Source: Microvirga guangxiensis (lineage in GTDB: Bacteria; Pseudomonadota; Alphaproteobacteria; Rhizobiales; Beijerinckiaceae). Taken from it: 64,000 bases of DNA. Each line of letters opens with the position of its first letter. The stretch's first letter is position 1. The notes under the pieces were generated by a model. That model was not told the DNA's origin, did no database searches, and worked only from the letters and a program-made list of their open reading frames with translations. The stretch spans positions 124,001 to 188,000 of the forward strand of contig NZ_FMVJ01000003.1 in assembly GCF_900102135.1 (NCBI RefSeq). Reading direction: 5' to 3'. Positions 35,622 to 44,695 of the stretch are shown here, piece by piece. A program made the translations under genes and the position numbers.

Positions 35622-35790
35622 CCCTCGGATCGCGCTACGCTGGCTCGAGCAGCCGGAAACCGACCGCGATGCGCCTCCTCGGAGGCCAGCAAAGATATTT
35701 TATTCACTTTCGACCTCAAAGGGCTTGCAATCGAGGGCTATTCGCACTCTATCGGAACATTAAGTCGGCAAAACAAATCAGGCATAGGAA

Positions 35791-37485
35791 ATGGACGCTA
35801 CCCGGACACTCATTCAGATGATTGGCAGTGTCGCCCTGCTCTTGTGGGGCGTGCGCATGGTGCGCACCGGCGTGACCCAGGCCTTGGGCACCCAGCTGCG
35901 CAGGATGGTGGCCGTTTCGTCCAGCAATCGGTTCTCCGCCTTCATCACCGGCATGTTCGCGACCACGCTGCTGCAATCGAGCACGGCGATGGCGCTGATC
36001 ATAGGCTCCTTTGCTGGGCGAGGCCTGATCGGGCTGTCGGCGGCGCTTGCCGTGATGCTTGGCGCGGATGTGGGCTCGACGCTTGCAGCGCAGCTTCTCG
36101 CCTTCGACATCAAATGGCTCTGGGCGGTTCTCGTCGCGGGCGGATATGTGCTCTACAGTAGCCGCGAGAGTGCCCTGGGTGCAGCCCGTGCCATCATCGG
36201 TCTTGGCTTTCTCCTGCTCGCCCTCCAGGAGCTGAGCATCGCAGCGACAGCATTGCGCGAAGCCCCGACCATGCGCATCGTGCTCGGCGCGGTGGGCGGC
36301 GAGCCCCTCATCGCACTCGGCATCGCGGCGCTTCTGACCTGGGCGGCCCATTCGAGCCTCGCCATCGTTCTGTTCGTCATGTCGCTGGCTGGAGGCGGGG
36401 TCATTCCTGTGCCGGTGGCGTTGATTCTCGTCCTCGGCGCCAATATCGGCGGGGCCTTCGCTCCCTGGGTGGCGCTGTCCGGCTCTCCGCCTGCGGCGCG
36501 GCGCGTGCCTCTGGGCAACCTGCTCATGCGCGGCGTGATCGGTCTTGCCGCCATCCCGTTCGTCAGCTTCATCGCCGATGAAATGGCGCTGTTCGTGCAG
36601 GATCCGGCCCGCAACGTGGTTATTTTCCACACCGCCTTCAATCTTGTCGTGGCGCTGGTGGGGCTCCCTCTTGTCGGAGTGATCGCCAACCTCCTGCAGC
36701 GCTGGGGCAACGAGCCCGAGGTTTCCATCGATGAAGGCAAGCCGCGCCATCTGGAAAAGAGCGTGCTCGATACGCCTTCCGAGGCCCTGGCATGCGCCAT
36801 GCGCGAATCCCTGCGCATGGGCGATCTGGTTTCGTCCATGCTGCAGAATGTGCTCACGGCTATCGAAGGCAACGACCAGAAGCTGGTGAAGGACATCGAG
36901 AAGGCAGACGACACCGTCGACCGCCTGCACGAGGCCATCAAGCTCTACCTCGTGGAAGTGTCAAAGGCGCCCATGACGGAAGAGGAAAGCCGCCGCCTGC
37001 TGGAGATCCTGACCTTCACGACCAATCTGGAGCATATCGGCGACATCATCGACAAGAACCTCGTGGAGCTTGCCGCCAAGAAGGTGCGGCGCCAGCTCTC
37101 CTTCTCGGCTGAAGGGCTGGAGGAAATCCGTGGCTTCCATGCGCGCGTCATCGAGACCATGCGTCTTGCCGCCAACGTGTTCGCCACCCGCGATGTGGGT
37201 CTCGCCCGGAGGCTCTTTGCCGATAAGAGCGCCATGCGCACGGCCGAGCGCAATGCCGCCGAGAGCCATTTCGTGCGCCTGAAGGATGGCAGGCCCGAAT
37301 CCATTGAGACGAGCTCGATCCATATCGACATCCTCCGCGACCTGAAGCGCATCCATGGCCACCTCACGGCCACGGCCTATCCGCTTCTGGAGGCCGAGGG
37401 CGATCTCGCGGAGTCACGGCTCAAGCAGAAGAGCAATCGGGACTCGCAGGACGATCTGTCCCTGCCCGTGAGCGGACGCGTTTAA
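35791..37485 (+). CDS. Na/Pi cotransporter family protein with PhoU-like C-terminal domain
   Basis: A 564-aa inner-membrane sodium:phosphate symporter-like protein. Two inverted Na_Pi_cotrans repeats carry the signatures LLQSSTAMALIIGSF and HSSLAIVLFVMSLAGG in about eight TM segments (1-310). A cytoplasmic PhoU-like helical domain (about 345-545) follows. It stands alone, 170 bp after surE, with a bidirectional terminator downstream. Phosphate export or import are both possible for the family. Phosphate released by the upstream phosphatase-like genes is a possible link. Confidence 0.92.
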   Translation: MDATRTLIQMIGSVALLLWGVRMVRTGVTQALGTQLRRMVAVSSSNRFSAFITGMFATTLLQSSTAMALIIGSFAGRGLIGLSAALAVMLGADVGSTLAAQLLAFDIKWLWAVLVAGGYVLYSSRESALGAARAIIGLGFLLLALQELSIAATALREAPTMRIVLGAVGGEPLIALGIAALLTWAAHSSLAIVLFVMSLAGGGVIPVPVALILVLGANIGGAFAPWVALSGSPPAARRVPLGNLLMRGVIGLAAIPFVSFIADEMALFVQDPARNVVIFHTAFNLVVALVGLPLVGVIANLLQRWGNEPEVSIDEGKPRHLEKSVLDTPSEALACAMRESLRMGDLVSSMLQNVLTAIEGNDQKLVKDIEKADDTVDRLHEAIKLYLVEVSKAPMTEEESRRLLEILTFTTNLEHIGDIIDKNLVELAAKKVRRQLSFSAEGLEEIRGFHARVIETMRLAANVFATRDVGLARRLFADKSAMRTAERNAAESHFVRLKDGRPESIETSSIHIDILRDLKRIHGHLTATAYPLLEAEGDLAESRLKQKSNRDSQDDLSLPVSGRV

Positions 37486-37504
37486 AGGCGAGTTTCGAAG
37501 ACGC

Positions 37505-37539
37505 AAAAAGAAATGCCCGGCATAAAGCCGGGCATTTTT
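37505..37539. terminator. Bidirectional Rho-independent terminator
   Basis: AAATGCCCGGC and GCCGGGCATTT form an 11-bp stem with an ATAAA loop, flanked by an A-run and a T-run. It serves both the Na/Pi cotransporter gene (+) and the E2 gene (-), which converge here. Confidence 0.9.
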
Positions 37540-37561
37540 CGTTGTTGAGGTATTCAGCCGC

Positions 37562-38983
37562 CTATCCGAGACGGGCAAGTTCTGCCGCAAGCCGACCGAT
37601 GGCGTGCCGCTGCTCGATTTGCGGCATGTGACCGGTGGCCGGAAAGAGGTGGACGGCCACTGTCCCCGGCAGGCCTGCCGCGTGCCGGGCCGGAATGATT
37701 CGGTCTTCCGTGCCGTAGACCACCTTCACCGGCCAATCGAAGTTTTCCAGCAGGTGGCGGATGGTGAAGGATTGCGTACCGTCCGGGAAGAGGCGGGCCG
37801 CGAGCTGTTCCTGCGATTGCGTTAGCGTGCCGTTGCGGGCGCGCAGCGTTGCGCTGACGAAGGACGGGCCCAGGCTGCTCTCCTCAAAGGCAAGTTCGCG
37901 AACCCATGGAGCAAGGCTCGCCTCGCTCGTGGCGCGCAGGAAGCCGGAGATGAAGGCGCCGTTCATGTCGGGGCCCAGACCGGCGGGCGACAGCAGCATC
38001 AGCGAGCGGATATCGAGCTGCGATTGAGCGGCGGCTGTGGCCGCGACGGCCGACCCGAGGGAATGGCCGATCAGATGCAGGCTCTCGACACCTTCCTCGA
38101 GAAGGGTGTCGATAACGGACGCAGCCAGATCGTCGAGTGTGCTTTCACTGGTGAGCGGCGAGCGTCCATGCCCGGGCAGGTCGATGCCGAGGATCGGACG
38201 ATCCGCGGGCATGGAGACCAGAAGGGGACGCCAGCTGTTCAGGTCGGAGCCGAAGCCATGGATCAGCACGAGCGGCGTGCCCGTTCCCTGACGCAGCCAG
38301 ACCCGGTTCAAGGCGCCTGCCTCACGCGGCCCCGATGAAGCTGCCGGCGCGCGGGAGGAGGAGTGCTCGGCGGGAGCGGCAGGACGCGTCTCGGAGGATG
38401 CGCCCCTGGCGCTGACATGCTCCAGCACGTCGCTGTGCTGGATGCGGCCGCGAGGCCCCGACCCGCGCAGCCGGCTCAGCTCGATTCCACGCTCGCGTGC
38501 CAGACGGCGGGCAAGCGGGGTGGCGCGAATGCCATGCGAGTCGGCAGGAGCAGGTTCCCGTTCCGGCGCTTGAGCGGCCAGGGACGATCCCGGAGGCGTT
38601 GACGGAGCCGAATAGGAAGGCTCGGCAGGAGCATCGGTTGCGGTCGGGATGTCGATGGGCGCTCCGGGCGCGGCTTGAACCGGGCCGCCAGCGGCCTGAG
38701 CGGGTGCCGCTTCAGCCGGGGCAGCAGGAGCCGTGTAGGCTTCGTTCTCGCCATAGATCATGGCGACCACGCTTCCGACCGGTACTTCCTTGCCTTCCTC
38801 GCCGGTTACATCCCGAATGATGCCTGAGACGGGCGCCTCGATTTCCATCGCAGCCTTGTCGGTTTCGATCTCGAAGATCACCTGGCCCTTTTCGACCTTG
38901 GCGTTCTCTTCCACGAACCACTTGGAGACTTTGCCTGTCGACATATCCATGTCGACCCGCGGCAGGATCACCTCAGTCGGCAT
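37562..38983 (-). CDS. Acetoin-dehydrogenase-type E2: lipoyl domain, E3-binding domain and alpha/beta hydrolase
   Basis: A 473-aa protein. The lipoyl domain (1-80; lipoylated K43 in [13 protein letters not shown]) is followed by a Pro/Ala linker and a peripheral subunit-binding domain (about 155-195, [20 protein letters not shown]). In place of the usual acyltransferase there is an alpha/beta hydrolase (about 230-473) with nucleophile GHSLGS, Asp in GTEDRIIP and His in ATGHMPQ, so the triad is intact. This is the architecture of acetoin dehydrogenase E2 (AcoC-like). ATG 38983 follows AAGGAGG, and the gene starts 1 nt after the E1 beta stop. No E3 is encoded nearby. Confidence 0.92.
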   Translation of the reverse strand: MPTEVILPRVDMDMSTGKVSKWFVEENAKVEKGQVIFEIETDKAAMEIEAPVSGIIRDVTGEEGKEVPVGSVVAMIYGENEAYTAPAAPAEAAPAQAAGGPVQAAPGAPIDIPTATDAPAEPSYSAPSTPPGSSLAAQAPEREPAPADSHGIRATPLARRLARERGIELSRLRGSGPRGRIQHSDVLEHVSARGASSETRPAAPAEHSSSRAPAASSGPREAGALNRVWLRQGTGTPLVLIHGFGSDLNSWRPLLVSMPADRPILGIDLPGHGRSPLTSESTLDDLAASVIDTLLEEGVESLHLIGHSLGSAVAATAAAQSQLDIRSLMLLSPAGLGPDMNGAFISGFLRATSEASLAPWVRELAFEESSLGPSFVSATLRARNGTLTQSQEQLAARLFPDGTQSFTIRHLLENFDWPVKVVYGTEDRIIPARHAAGLPGTVAVHLFPATGHMPQIEQRHAIGRLAAELARLG

Positions 38984-38984
38984 G

Positions 38985-39983
38985 TCAGGCCTCCTTGCGA
39001 ACGAGCTTGCGCGCAGCGGCGACGATATCGGGAACCTGCGGCACGGCGGCCTTCTCGAGGTCCGGATTGTAGGGAAGCGGAGATTCCGCGCCACCCAGAC
39101 GCATCACCGGCGCATCGAGATAGTCGAAGGCCTCGCTCTCGGCGATTGCCGCGCTGACCTCCGCGCCGATGCCGAGCGTTTTCACGCCCTCATAGACGCA
39201 CAGGAGGCGCGAGGTCTTCTTCACGCTTTCGATGATGGCAGGCGTGTCCATGGGACGAAGTGAGCGCAGGTCGATCACCTCGACGTCGATGCCTTCCTCC
39301 GCGAGCTGTGCAGCCGCATCGAGCGATTTATGCACCATGATCGCGGTGGCGACGATGGTGAGGTCACGGCCCTGGCGGCGCGTCTCGGCCTTGCCGATCG
39401 GCACCGTGTAATAGCCCTCAGGCACCGGGCCCTTCATTTTGTAGAGCAGCTTGTGCTCGAAGATCATCACCGGGTCGGGATCGGCGACGGCTGCGAGCAG
39501 AAGGCCCTTCGCATCGTGCGGTGTCGAAGGCTGAACCACTTTCAGGCCGGGCACGTGCGCGAGCCAGGCTTCGAGGCTCTGGCTGTGCTGGGCCGCAGCA
39601 CCCGTGCCGGAACCTGCGGGGAAGCGCATGACGAGCGGCACGGAGACATTGCCGCCGAGCATATAACGGATCTTCGCAGCCTGGTTCACGATCTGCTCCA
39701 TGGCGAGCGTCGCGAAATCCGAGAACTGGAACTCGAAGATCGGGCGCATGCCTGTAAGGGCCGCGCCGACCGCGACGCCTGCGCCGCCGAGCTCGGAGAT
39801 CGGGGTGTCCATCACCCGGTCCTCGCCGAAGCGATGAACCAGGTCGCCGGTCACCTGGAACGCGCCGCCATAGACGCCGATGTCCTCGCCCATGAGGAAG
39901 ACACGCTCGTCCTGCTCCATGGCGATGGCCATCGCCTCCTGGATGGCTTGGGCATAGCTGAGTTCACGCACATTCGCATCCAT
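38985..39983 (-). CDS. Thiamine-dependent dehydrogenase E1 beta subunit
   Basis: A 332-aa partner of E1 alpha in a heterotetrameric 2-oxoacid or acetoin-type dehydrogenase. The N-terminal pattern [28 protein letters not shown] carries the Glu that activates thiamine diphosphate. [16 protein letters not shown] and [15 protein letters not shown] segments belong to the transketolase C-terminal domain. The start at ATG 39983 avoids overlapping E1 alpha; an ATG 24 nt earlier (40007) would overlap its last codons. It is the third gene of the SAF-dehydrogenase operon. Confidence 0.92.
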   Translation of the reverse strand: MDANVRELSYAQAIQEAMAIAMEQDERVFLMGEDIGVYGGAFQVTGDLVHRFGEDRVMDTPISELGGAGVAVGAALTGMRPIFEFQFSDFATLAMEQIVNQAAKIRYMLGGNVSVPLVMRFPAGSGTGAAAQHSQSLEAWLAHVPGLKVVQPSTPHDAKGLLLAAVADPDPVMIFEHKLLYKMKGPVPEGYYTVPIGKAETRRQGRDLTIVATAIMVHKSLDAAAQLAEEGIDVEVIDLRSLRPMDTPAIIESVKKTSRLLCVYEGVKTLGIGAEVSAAIAESEAFDYLDAPVMRLGGAESPLPYNPDLEKAAVPQVPDIVAAARKLVRKEA

Positions 39984-39990
39984 GGCAGGT

Positions 39991-41019
39991 TCAATCCGTG
40001 TAGACATAGCGGGTGACGTCGGAGGGTGAGGGCGAGGGGCTGGCCTTCGCGAATTCGAGACCTTCGGCGATCTCGACTTCCACCTCGGCGCGAACCTTCT
40101 CGATCTCCTCGGGCGTGATCAGTCCGAGATCCGTGAGCTCCTTCTCGAAGATCCCGATGGGGTCACGGGCCTGCCAGGACTCGATCTCTTCCTTCGTGCG
40201 GTAGCGGTTGCGATCCGAGCGCGAGTGGCCGCGAATGCGGTAGGTCTTGCTCTCGATCAGCGTCGGACCCTCGCCGCGGCGTGCGCGGTCGCAGGCCTCG
40301 AAGGAGGCCGCGGCGACCTCGGCGAAATTGTTGCCGTCGACGATGACGCCCGGCATCGCATACGCGCTGGCGCGGTCGGCGATGTTCGGCACCGCCGTCG
40401 AGCGCTTCGTCGAGGTGGACATGCCGTAGCCATTGTTCTCGCACACGAAGACCACCGGCAGCTTCCAGACGGCGGCCATGTTGAGTGCCTCGTGGAATGC
40501 GCCTTCGTTGTTGGCGCCGTCACCGAAGAACGACACGACGACGGAATCCTTGCCCTGCTTCTTCATGGAAAGGGCCGCGCCGACTGCAATCGGAATGCCG
40601 CCGCCTACGATGCCGTTCGCGCCAAGATTGCCCTTGCTCACATCGGCGATGTGCATGGAGCCGCCCCGGCCGCGGCAATAGCCGTCTTCCTTGCCGAAGA
40701 ACTCGGCGAGCATCTTCTTCACCTCGGCGCCTTTGCCGATGCAGTGGCCGTGGCCTCGGTGTGTGGAGGTGATGTAGTCGGCGTCCGACAGGGGCATGCA
40801 GATGCCTACGGCGCTGGCCTCCTGGCCAATCGACAGGTGCATCGTGCCATGGATGAGGCCGCGCATGTAGGATTCTTCCGCGCTTTCCTCGAAGCGGCGG
40901 ATGAGGTGCATCTTGCGCAGCGCCTCGCGCAGATCGTCGGCTGACAGGCGCCGGTAGATATCCGGCAGATTGGCGGCATGTGCCGAAGCCGCCGCCTTGT
41001 TGGTCGTGGATTGAGCCAT
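39991..41019 (-). CDS. Thiamine-dependent dehydrogenase E1 alpha subunit
   Basis: A 342-aa catalytic subunit. The thiamine diphosphate/Mg motif is [31 protein letters not shown]. The phosphorylation-loop region [15 protein letters not shown] and the active-site [11 protein letters not shown] segment are typical of E1 alpha. By sequence alone, acetoin dehydrogenase and pyruvate dehydrogenase E1 are hard to tell apart; the hydrolase-type E2 favours the acetoin type. It lies 53 bp after the SAF dehydrogenase gene. Confidence 0.93.
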   Translation of the reverse strand: MAQSTTNKAAASAHAANLPDIYRRLSADDLREALRKMHLIRRFEESAEESYMRGLIHGTMHLSIGQEASAVGICMPLSDADYITSTHRGHGHCIGKGAEVKKMLAEFFGKEDGYCRGRGGSMHIADVSKGNLGANGIVGGGIPIAVGAALSMKKQGKDSVVVSFFGDGANNEGAFHEALNMAAVWKLPVVFVCENNGYGMSTSTKRSTAVPNIADRASAYAMPGVIVDGNNFAEVAAASFEACDRARRGEGPTLIESKTYRIRGHSRSDRNRYRTKEEIESWQARDPIGIFEKELTDLGLITPEEIEKVRAEVEVEIAEGLEFAKASPSPSPSDVTRYVYTD

Positions 41020-41072
41020 GACTGTTCTCTCGGCAGAGGGGGTGGGGGCGGCGCAAGGCCGCCCGTTCGGGT

Positions 41073-42401
41073 TCAGGCAGCCGACACGAAACGCTGATCG
41101 GCCTCGTCGAGACGACGGCGGATCTGCGTGACGATGAAGGATTCATCGGGCTGGCAGTTGTCGTAGGTGAGACGCTCGCCGGCCTTGATGGGCTTGATCA
41201 CCTTGGCGCGCTCCGACAGGCCGAGCGGCAGAGCCTTCTCCGACCGCGCTTCGCTCCAGGTCATGGCGAAGCCGCGATAATCCGTCTCGCCGATCTTGCC
41301 GAGCGTCTCGCCCGGCTGCAGGTCGCGCTTGGCCACCGACACGCATTCGGCCACGGGATGATCGAGCGGCTGCATGTCGGGCTTGCCGAAGGCAACGGCG
41401 CGGGCGGCCGACAGCGGCGTCTCGAGGCTTGTGAGGTGATACGGGCGCAGGATCGAGAAGCATGGACCGGGGCCCACCTTCAGGTCGATCATGCGCTCCA
41501 GCACGCGCGGGTGCTTCGGCTTCACGATGCAAAACACGCCGGGCGCAACGCCCTTGCCGATGGAGTAGTCGACCACACCCGACCGGCTGAGAATGCCGCC
41601 GTCTTCCTTGGTGCACAGCACCTGCGCCAGCTCCTCGCGGGTGGCCTTCGGGCCGTGCATGCCAGGGACGTCAGGCACCAGGCCGGTGGCGTTGGCAACC
41701 GCCACCATCTCGACCATGGTCTTGGTACCGTCCACGAACTCCACCAGCATACGCGCATTCATGTTGCGCTCGCGGGCTTCCTGCTCGTAATCGGCAGGCA
41801 TGGCGTCGAACTTCAGCGGATTGTTCTTGCCCTTGCCGGCGGCCACGATCTCGAAACCGAGGCTCTGGGCGAAGCTGATGATCTCCATCGTGCAGGCAGG
41901 CTCGTCGCCGGCAGCGCCGGTGTAGACCACGCCGGCCTTGCGGGCCTCCTCCTTGAGGAAGCGGCCGACGGTGATGTCGGCTTCCACGTTCAGCATGACG
42001 ACATGCTTGCCGTTCTTCATGGCCTCGAGCGCGAAAAGCGTGCCGATGTTCGGGTTGCCGGTGGCGTCGATCACCACGTCGATGCGGCCTGCGGCGCAAA
42101 GAGCATTGAGGTCGTCGGTAATGGCGATCTTGTTCGCCTCGATGGCGCGGTCGATGTCGGAAGGGCTGGAGGCGTTCACGATGTCATCGGCGGCGAAGCC
42201 GGAGAGGAGAGCCGCATCGCGCGCAGCCTCGGTACGGACCTCGGAAATCGCGCCGATGCGCACGCCGGTCATGAGAGCGACCTCGACGACGATGTCGGTT
42301 CCCATCTGGCCAGCGCCGGCCAGGCCGATGGTAATCGGACCGGATTTCTCCATCCGTGCTGCAAGCTCGGCCGCCAAACCCAATTGCGTGACACCTGTCA
42401 T
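41073..42401 (-). CDS. NAD(P)-dependent oxidoreductase with C-terminal SAF domain (homoserine dehydrogenase-like)
   Basis: A 442-aa cytoplasmic enzyme. The N-terminal Rossmann domain has IGLAGAGQMGTD, a homoserine-dehydrogenase-like region (IDVVIDATGNPNIGTLFALEAM) follows, and a SAF domain (about 340-410, AKRDLQPGETLGKIGE) is at the C-terminus. SAF modules usually bind sugar acids or similar ligands. ATG 42401 follows GGGAGG; the frame is open 21 codons further. As first gene of an operon with E1 alpha, E1 beta and E2, next to a glucitol-type PTS, it probably oxidises the phosphorylated sugar product. The substrate is unknown. Confidence 0.88.
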   Translation of the reverse strand: MTGVTQLGLAAELAARMEKSGPITIGLAGAGQMGTDIVVEVALMTGVRIGAISEVRTEAARDAALLSGFAADDIVNASSPSDIDRAIEANKIAITDDLNALCAAGRIDVVIDATGNPNIGTLFALEAMKNGKHVVMLNVEADITVGRFLKEEARKAGVVYTGAAGDEPACTMEIISFAQSLGFEIVAAGKGKNNPLKFDAMPADYEQEARERNMNARMLVEFVDGTKTMVEMVAVANATGLVPDVPGMHGPKATREELAQVLCTKEDGGILSRSGVVDYSIGKGVAPGVFCIVKPKHPRVLERMIDLKVGPGPCFSILRPYHLTSLETPLSAARAVAFGKPDMQPLDHPVAECVSVAKRDLQPGETLGKIGETDYRGFAMTWSEARSEKALPLGLSERAKVIKPIKAGERLTYDNCQPDESFIVTQIRRRLDEADQRFVSAA

Positions 42402-42466
42402 CGAAGCCTCCCTTCTTCCTGAAATGATCTTAGACCAAGTACTGAACTTTTGTGCTTTGGTCAAAG

Positions 42467-42477
42467 AATATGTACAG
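42467..42477 (+). promoter_or_regulatory. Candidate SorC box, copy 1 (SAF-dehydrogenase promoter)
   Basis: AATATGTACAG lies 65 bp upstream of the SAF dehydrogenase start. It resembles GTTATGTACAC at 43263-43273 and the reverse complement AATATGTTCTG at 50793-50803. A 6-bp dyad GACCAA/TTGGTC (42433-42438/42457-42462) is adjacent. Confidence 0.4.
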
Positions 42478-42553
42478 TAACCTTATCGGCTCTACGCGCC
42501 TTGGAACTCAGTTTCAGCAGGCTGGTGAACGGCCCCTCAAGGACCTGTTCCGG

Positions 42554-43174
42554 CTATTGCAGCACAGGCTGCATCTCGTCCTTCACGGTATCCCGCAGCG
42601 AAGCCCAACCCAGGTGCTGCCAATGCGGCTCCTTGCCGACAAAGAGATCGAAGAAGCCGATCGCAGCCGACGGGTCGTCTGCGGTGTTCTCGCGAAACGA
42701 CCACCAAGTCCTGATCTCTGTTGCGGCTGGAGCAAGGGATAGGGAGGTTCTGAAATCCTGTTGCAGGATCGCGTCGAGCAGGCTGGCGCAATAGCTGGTG
42801 AGCAGAAAGCCTTCAGGCCAGAACGCCGCAATGGCCAGGGTTTCCCCCGGCAGACCGCCGGCGTTGGGCCGATCAGGTTCATCCGGAATCCTTATGGGTG
42901 CCGTGCGAATGAGTTCGGCCAGAAGAAGGCCGCAGGTAAAGGTGCAGAAATCCGCGCTGTTCTGGGGATTGAATTGCTTTGCTTGAGCGAGCTTCTCCGC
43001 CCAATTCAGAAATGCCAGAGTGCTTATGCTTTCATCGACCTCAACCGCTACGCTCATGTGCTGAGCGACGAGATCGATGCCGCGGTTAAAGCTGCTGCGA
43101 AATCGATGGAGGCTTTGGACTTGATGCCTCAGATCCGGGATACGGACGAGCTCCTTGCTGAGGGTCAGATCCAT
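42554..43174 (-). CDS. Uncharacterised protein inside the PTS island
   Basis: A 206-aa protein I do not recognise. It has no signal peptide or clear membrane helix and is rich in aromatic and acidic residues (TEIRTWWSFRENTADDPSAAIGFFDLFVGKEPHWQHLGW). The ATG at 43174 has GGGAG upstream; an ATG at 43384 would add 70 codons of non-protein-like sequence. It is oriented with the SAF-dehydrogenase operon, 152 bp upstream of it, and divergent from the glucitol PTS operon. The position suggests a role in the same pathway. Confidence 0.65.
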   Translation of the reverse strand: MDLTLSKELVRIPDLRHQVQSLHRFRSSFNRGIDLVAQHMSVAVEVDESISTLAFLNWAEKLAQAKQFNPQNSADFCTFTCGLLLAELIRTAPIRIPDEPDRPNAGGLPGETLAIAAFWPEGFLLTSYCASLLDAILQQDFRTSLSLAPAATEIRTWWSFRENTADDPSAAIGFFDLFVGKEPHWQHLGWASLRDTVKDEMQPVLQ

Positions 43175-43262
43175 CGTTGCGCTCCCAAGTGAGGGAATGC
43201 CGGGAAGTCCCGGTCGAGGCCCTGCCCGTGACAGGGCATTCTCTCCGCTTTCAATAAGCACT

Positions 43263-43302
43263 GTTATGTACACATTGACACTTGATATGGCAAATGTTCT
43301 CC
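43263..43302 (+). promoter_or_regulatory. Candidate promoter and SorC box, copy 2 (glucitol PTS operon)
   Basis: GTTATGTACAC (43263-43273) abuts a TTGACA hexamer (43275-43280). A related AAATGTTCTCC follows at 43292-43302. The region is 97-136 bp upstream of gutM. A clear -10 box is not visible. Confidence 0.4.
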
Positions 43303-43398
43303 TCGTAAGGAGAATGGACAAACTCGGCCCCCAGGACCGATGATGGACCTTAAAGGAAACGCGTACTTCGCTTGCATGGTTCAAGCTGGAGGTGGGTG

Positions 43399-43824
43399 AT
43401 GGCTCTTTGGCAGATCGGCTTGCTCCTGCTCGCCGCTGTATGGCTGCTTCAGGCCGTCGGGACTTGGCTCCAGATGCGCCACTACCGTGAGGTGATGGGG
43501 ACGATCCATAGCCGCTGGACCGACGGTTATATGGGCGTCGGCAATGCCCGCGCCAGCCTGGGACGCGGCGTCATTCTCATCCTCGTTGTGGCTCCTGACG
43601 ATACGATCCGGGACCTGTTCGTGATGGAGGGGCGCAGCGTTTTCGCCAAGTTCAAGCGCTTGGACCAGTTCGAGGGCCGCGATGTCGTCAGCCTTCTCGC
43701 CGACGAAGCCTTCATTGGAATGCGTGGACGCAAGCAGGCTTTAGAGCAGGCTCTTCAACAGATCGAGAATGCGAAGGCTCGGAAAAGCGAGGCTGCGGCT
43801 GCGCTACGAGACCAGCCGGCATAG
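43399..43824 (+). CDS. gutM: GutM-like glucitol operon protein
   Basis: A 141-aa protein with one N-terminal membrane segment (about 3-22) and the GutM pattern GTIHSRWTDGYMGVG..., followed by a short C-terminal helix. In enterobacteria GutM (SrlM) acts as an activator of the glucitol operon. It is the first gene of the PTS operon, as expected. ATG 43399 follows GGAGG; an upstream TTG at 43372 is less likely. Confidence 0.85.
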   Translation: MALWQIGLLLLAAVWLLQAVGTWLQMRHYREVMGTIHSRWTDGYMGVGNARASLGRGVILILVVAPDDTIRDLFVMEGRSVFAKFKRLDQFEGRDVVSLLADEAFIGMRGRKQALEQALQQIENAKARKSEAAAALRDQPA

Positions 43825-43885
43825 CCCGGCTGGATCTAAAAGAGAGTGGGGGGGCCGGCCAGGCCCTTTGTCAAAGGGAGGAACC

Positions 43886-44677
43886 ATGACAATCTTCAGC
43901 ACGATGGCTCAGCACATCGATGTTGTGAGTGACAGTCTTCACTACGCATCGCTCAGTGCAAGCCATGCCGTCCACGGCCTTGGAGCAGCCGACGGCGCAC
44001 ACGCAAGCCAGATCGCAGGCCAGGCGTCAGGTGACCTGATCATCCTGGCGCAGAATGCGGCTCCGGCTGCTCCCGCCACCGGCGCCGATTTCGCCGAGCG
44101 CGTGAAGAACGTCGCCCAGGAGGAGCAGCTCGGATGGCTCTCCACCATCGGTCGTCACTTCATCGGGGTCTTCCAGCAGGGTGGACAAGTCTTCACCGGC
44201 TTCGTGACCGGCATCATTCCAACCCTCATCGTGCTGATGACTGCCTTCTACGCGGTCACGGAAATCGTCGGCGAGCAGCGGGTGCATGGATTGGCGCGCG
44301 CAGCGGGTCGCATCGCGCTGACGCGCTACACGGTGCTGCCCGTCATGGCGATGTTCTTCCTCACCAACCCGATGGCCTATACCTTCGGAACCTTCCTCGA
44401 AGAGAAGCACAAGCCCGCCTTCTACGACTCGGCCGTGTCTTTCTGTCATCCCATCACCGGTCTCTTCCCCCATGCCAATGCGGGCGAATACTTCGTGTGG
44501 GGCGGCGTTCTGGTGGCTCTGCAGCAGCTTGAATCCAGCGGAAAGCTGCCGGCCGGATGGCACGTGAATCTGGCTGTCTGGTACTTCATCGTCGGTGTCG
44601 TCGTGATCCTCATCAGAGGCATCGTGACGGAAAAGATCACGCAGATCATGGCTCGCCGCGAAGGCGTGAAGCTCTGA
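43886..44677 (+). CDS. srlA: PTS glucitol/sorbitol-type transporter EIIC subunit (SrlA-like)
   Basis: A 263-aa inner-membrane component of a sugar-alcohol PTS. The family signatures FFLTNPMAYTFGTFLEEKHKPAFYDSAVSFCHP and GLFPHANAGEYFVW are conserved. About four to five TM helices occupy the second two thirds. The N-terminal 80 residues, rich in His and Ala, are longer than in E. coli SrlA. ATG 43886 follows AAAGGGAGGAA. The actual sugar is not certain; glucitol-like polyols are the default. Confidence 0.92.
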   Translation: MTIFSTMAQHIDVVSDSLHYASLSASHAVHGLGAADGAHASQIAGQASGDLIILAQNAAPAAPATGADFAERVKNVAQEEQLGWLSTIGRHFIGVFQQGGQVFTGFVTGIIPTLIVLMTAFYAVTEIVGEQRVHGLARAAGRIALTRYTVLPVMAMFFLTNPMAYTFGTFLEEKHKPAFYDSAVSFCHPITGLFPHANAGEYFVWGGVLVALQQLESSGKLPAGWHVNLAVWYFIVGVVVILIRGIVTEKITQIMARREGVKL

Positions 44678-44695
44678 GCGACGATGGAGGGTGCC

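Noticed and set aside
35673..35686. GCCTCC-TC-GGAGGC hairpin after surE, considered as a terminator
   Set aside because: The loop would be only 2 nt, or 4 nt with a 5-bp stem, and no T-run follows directly.
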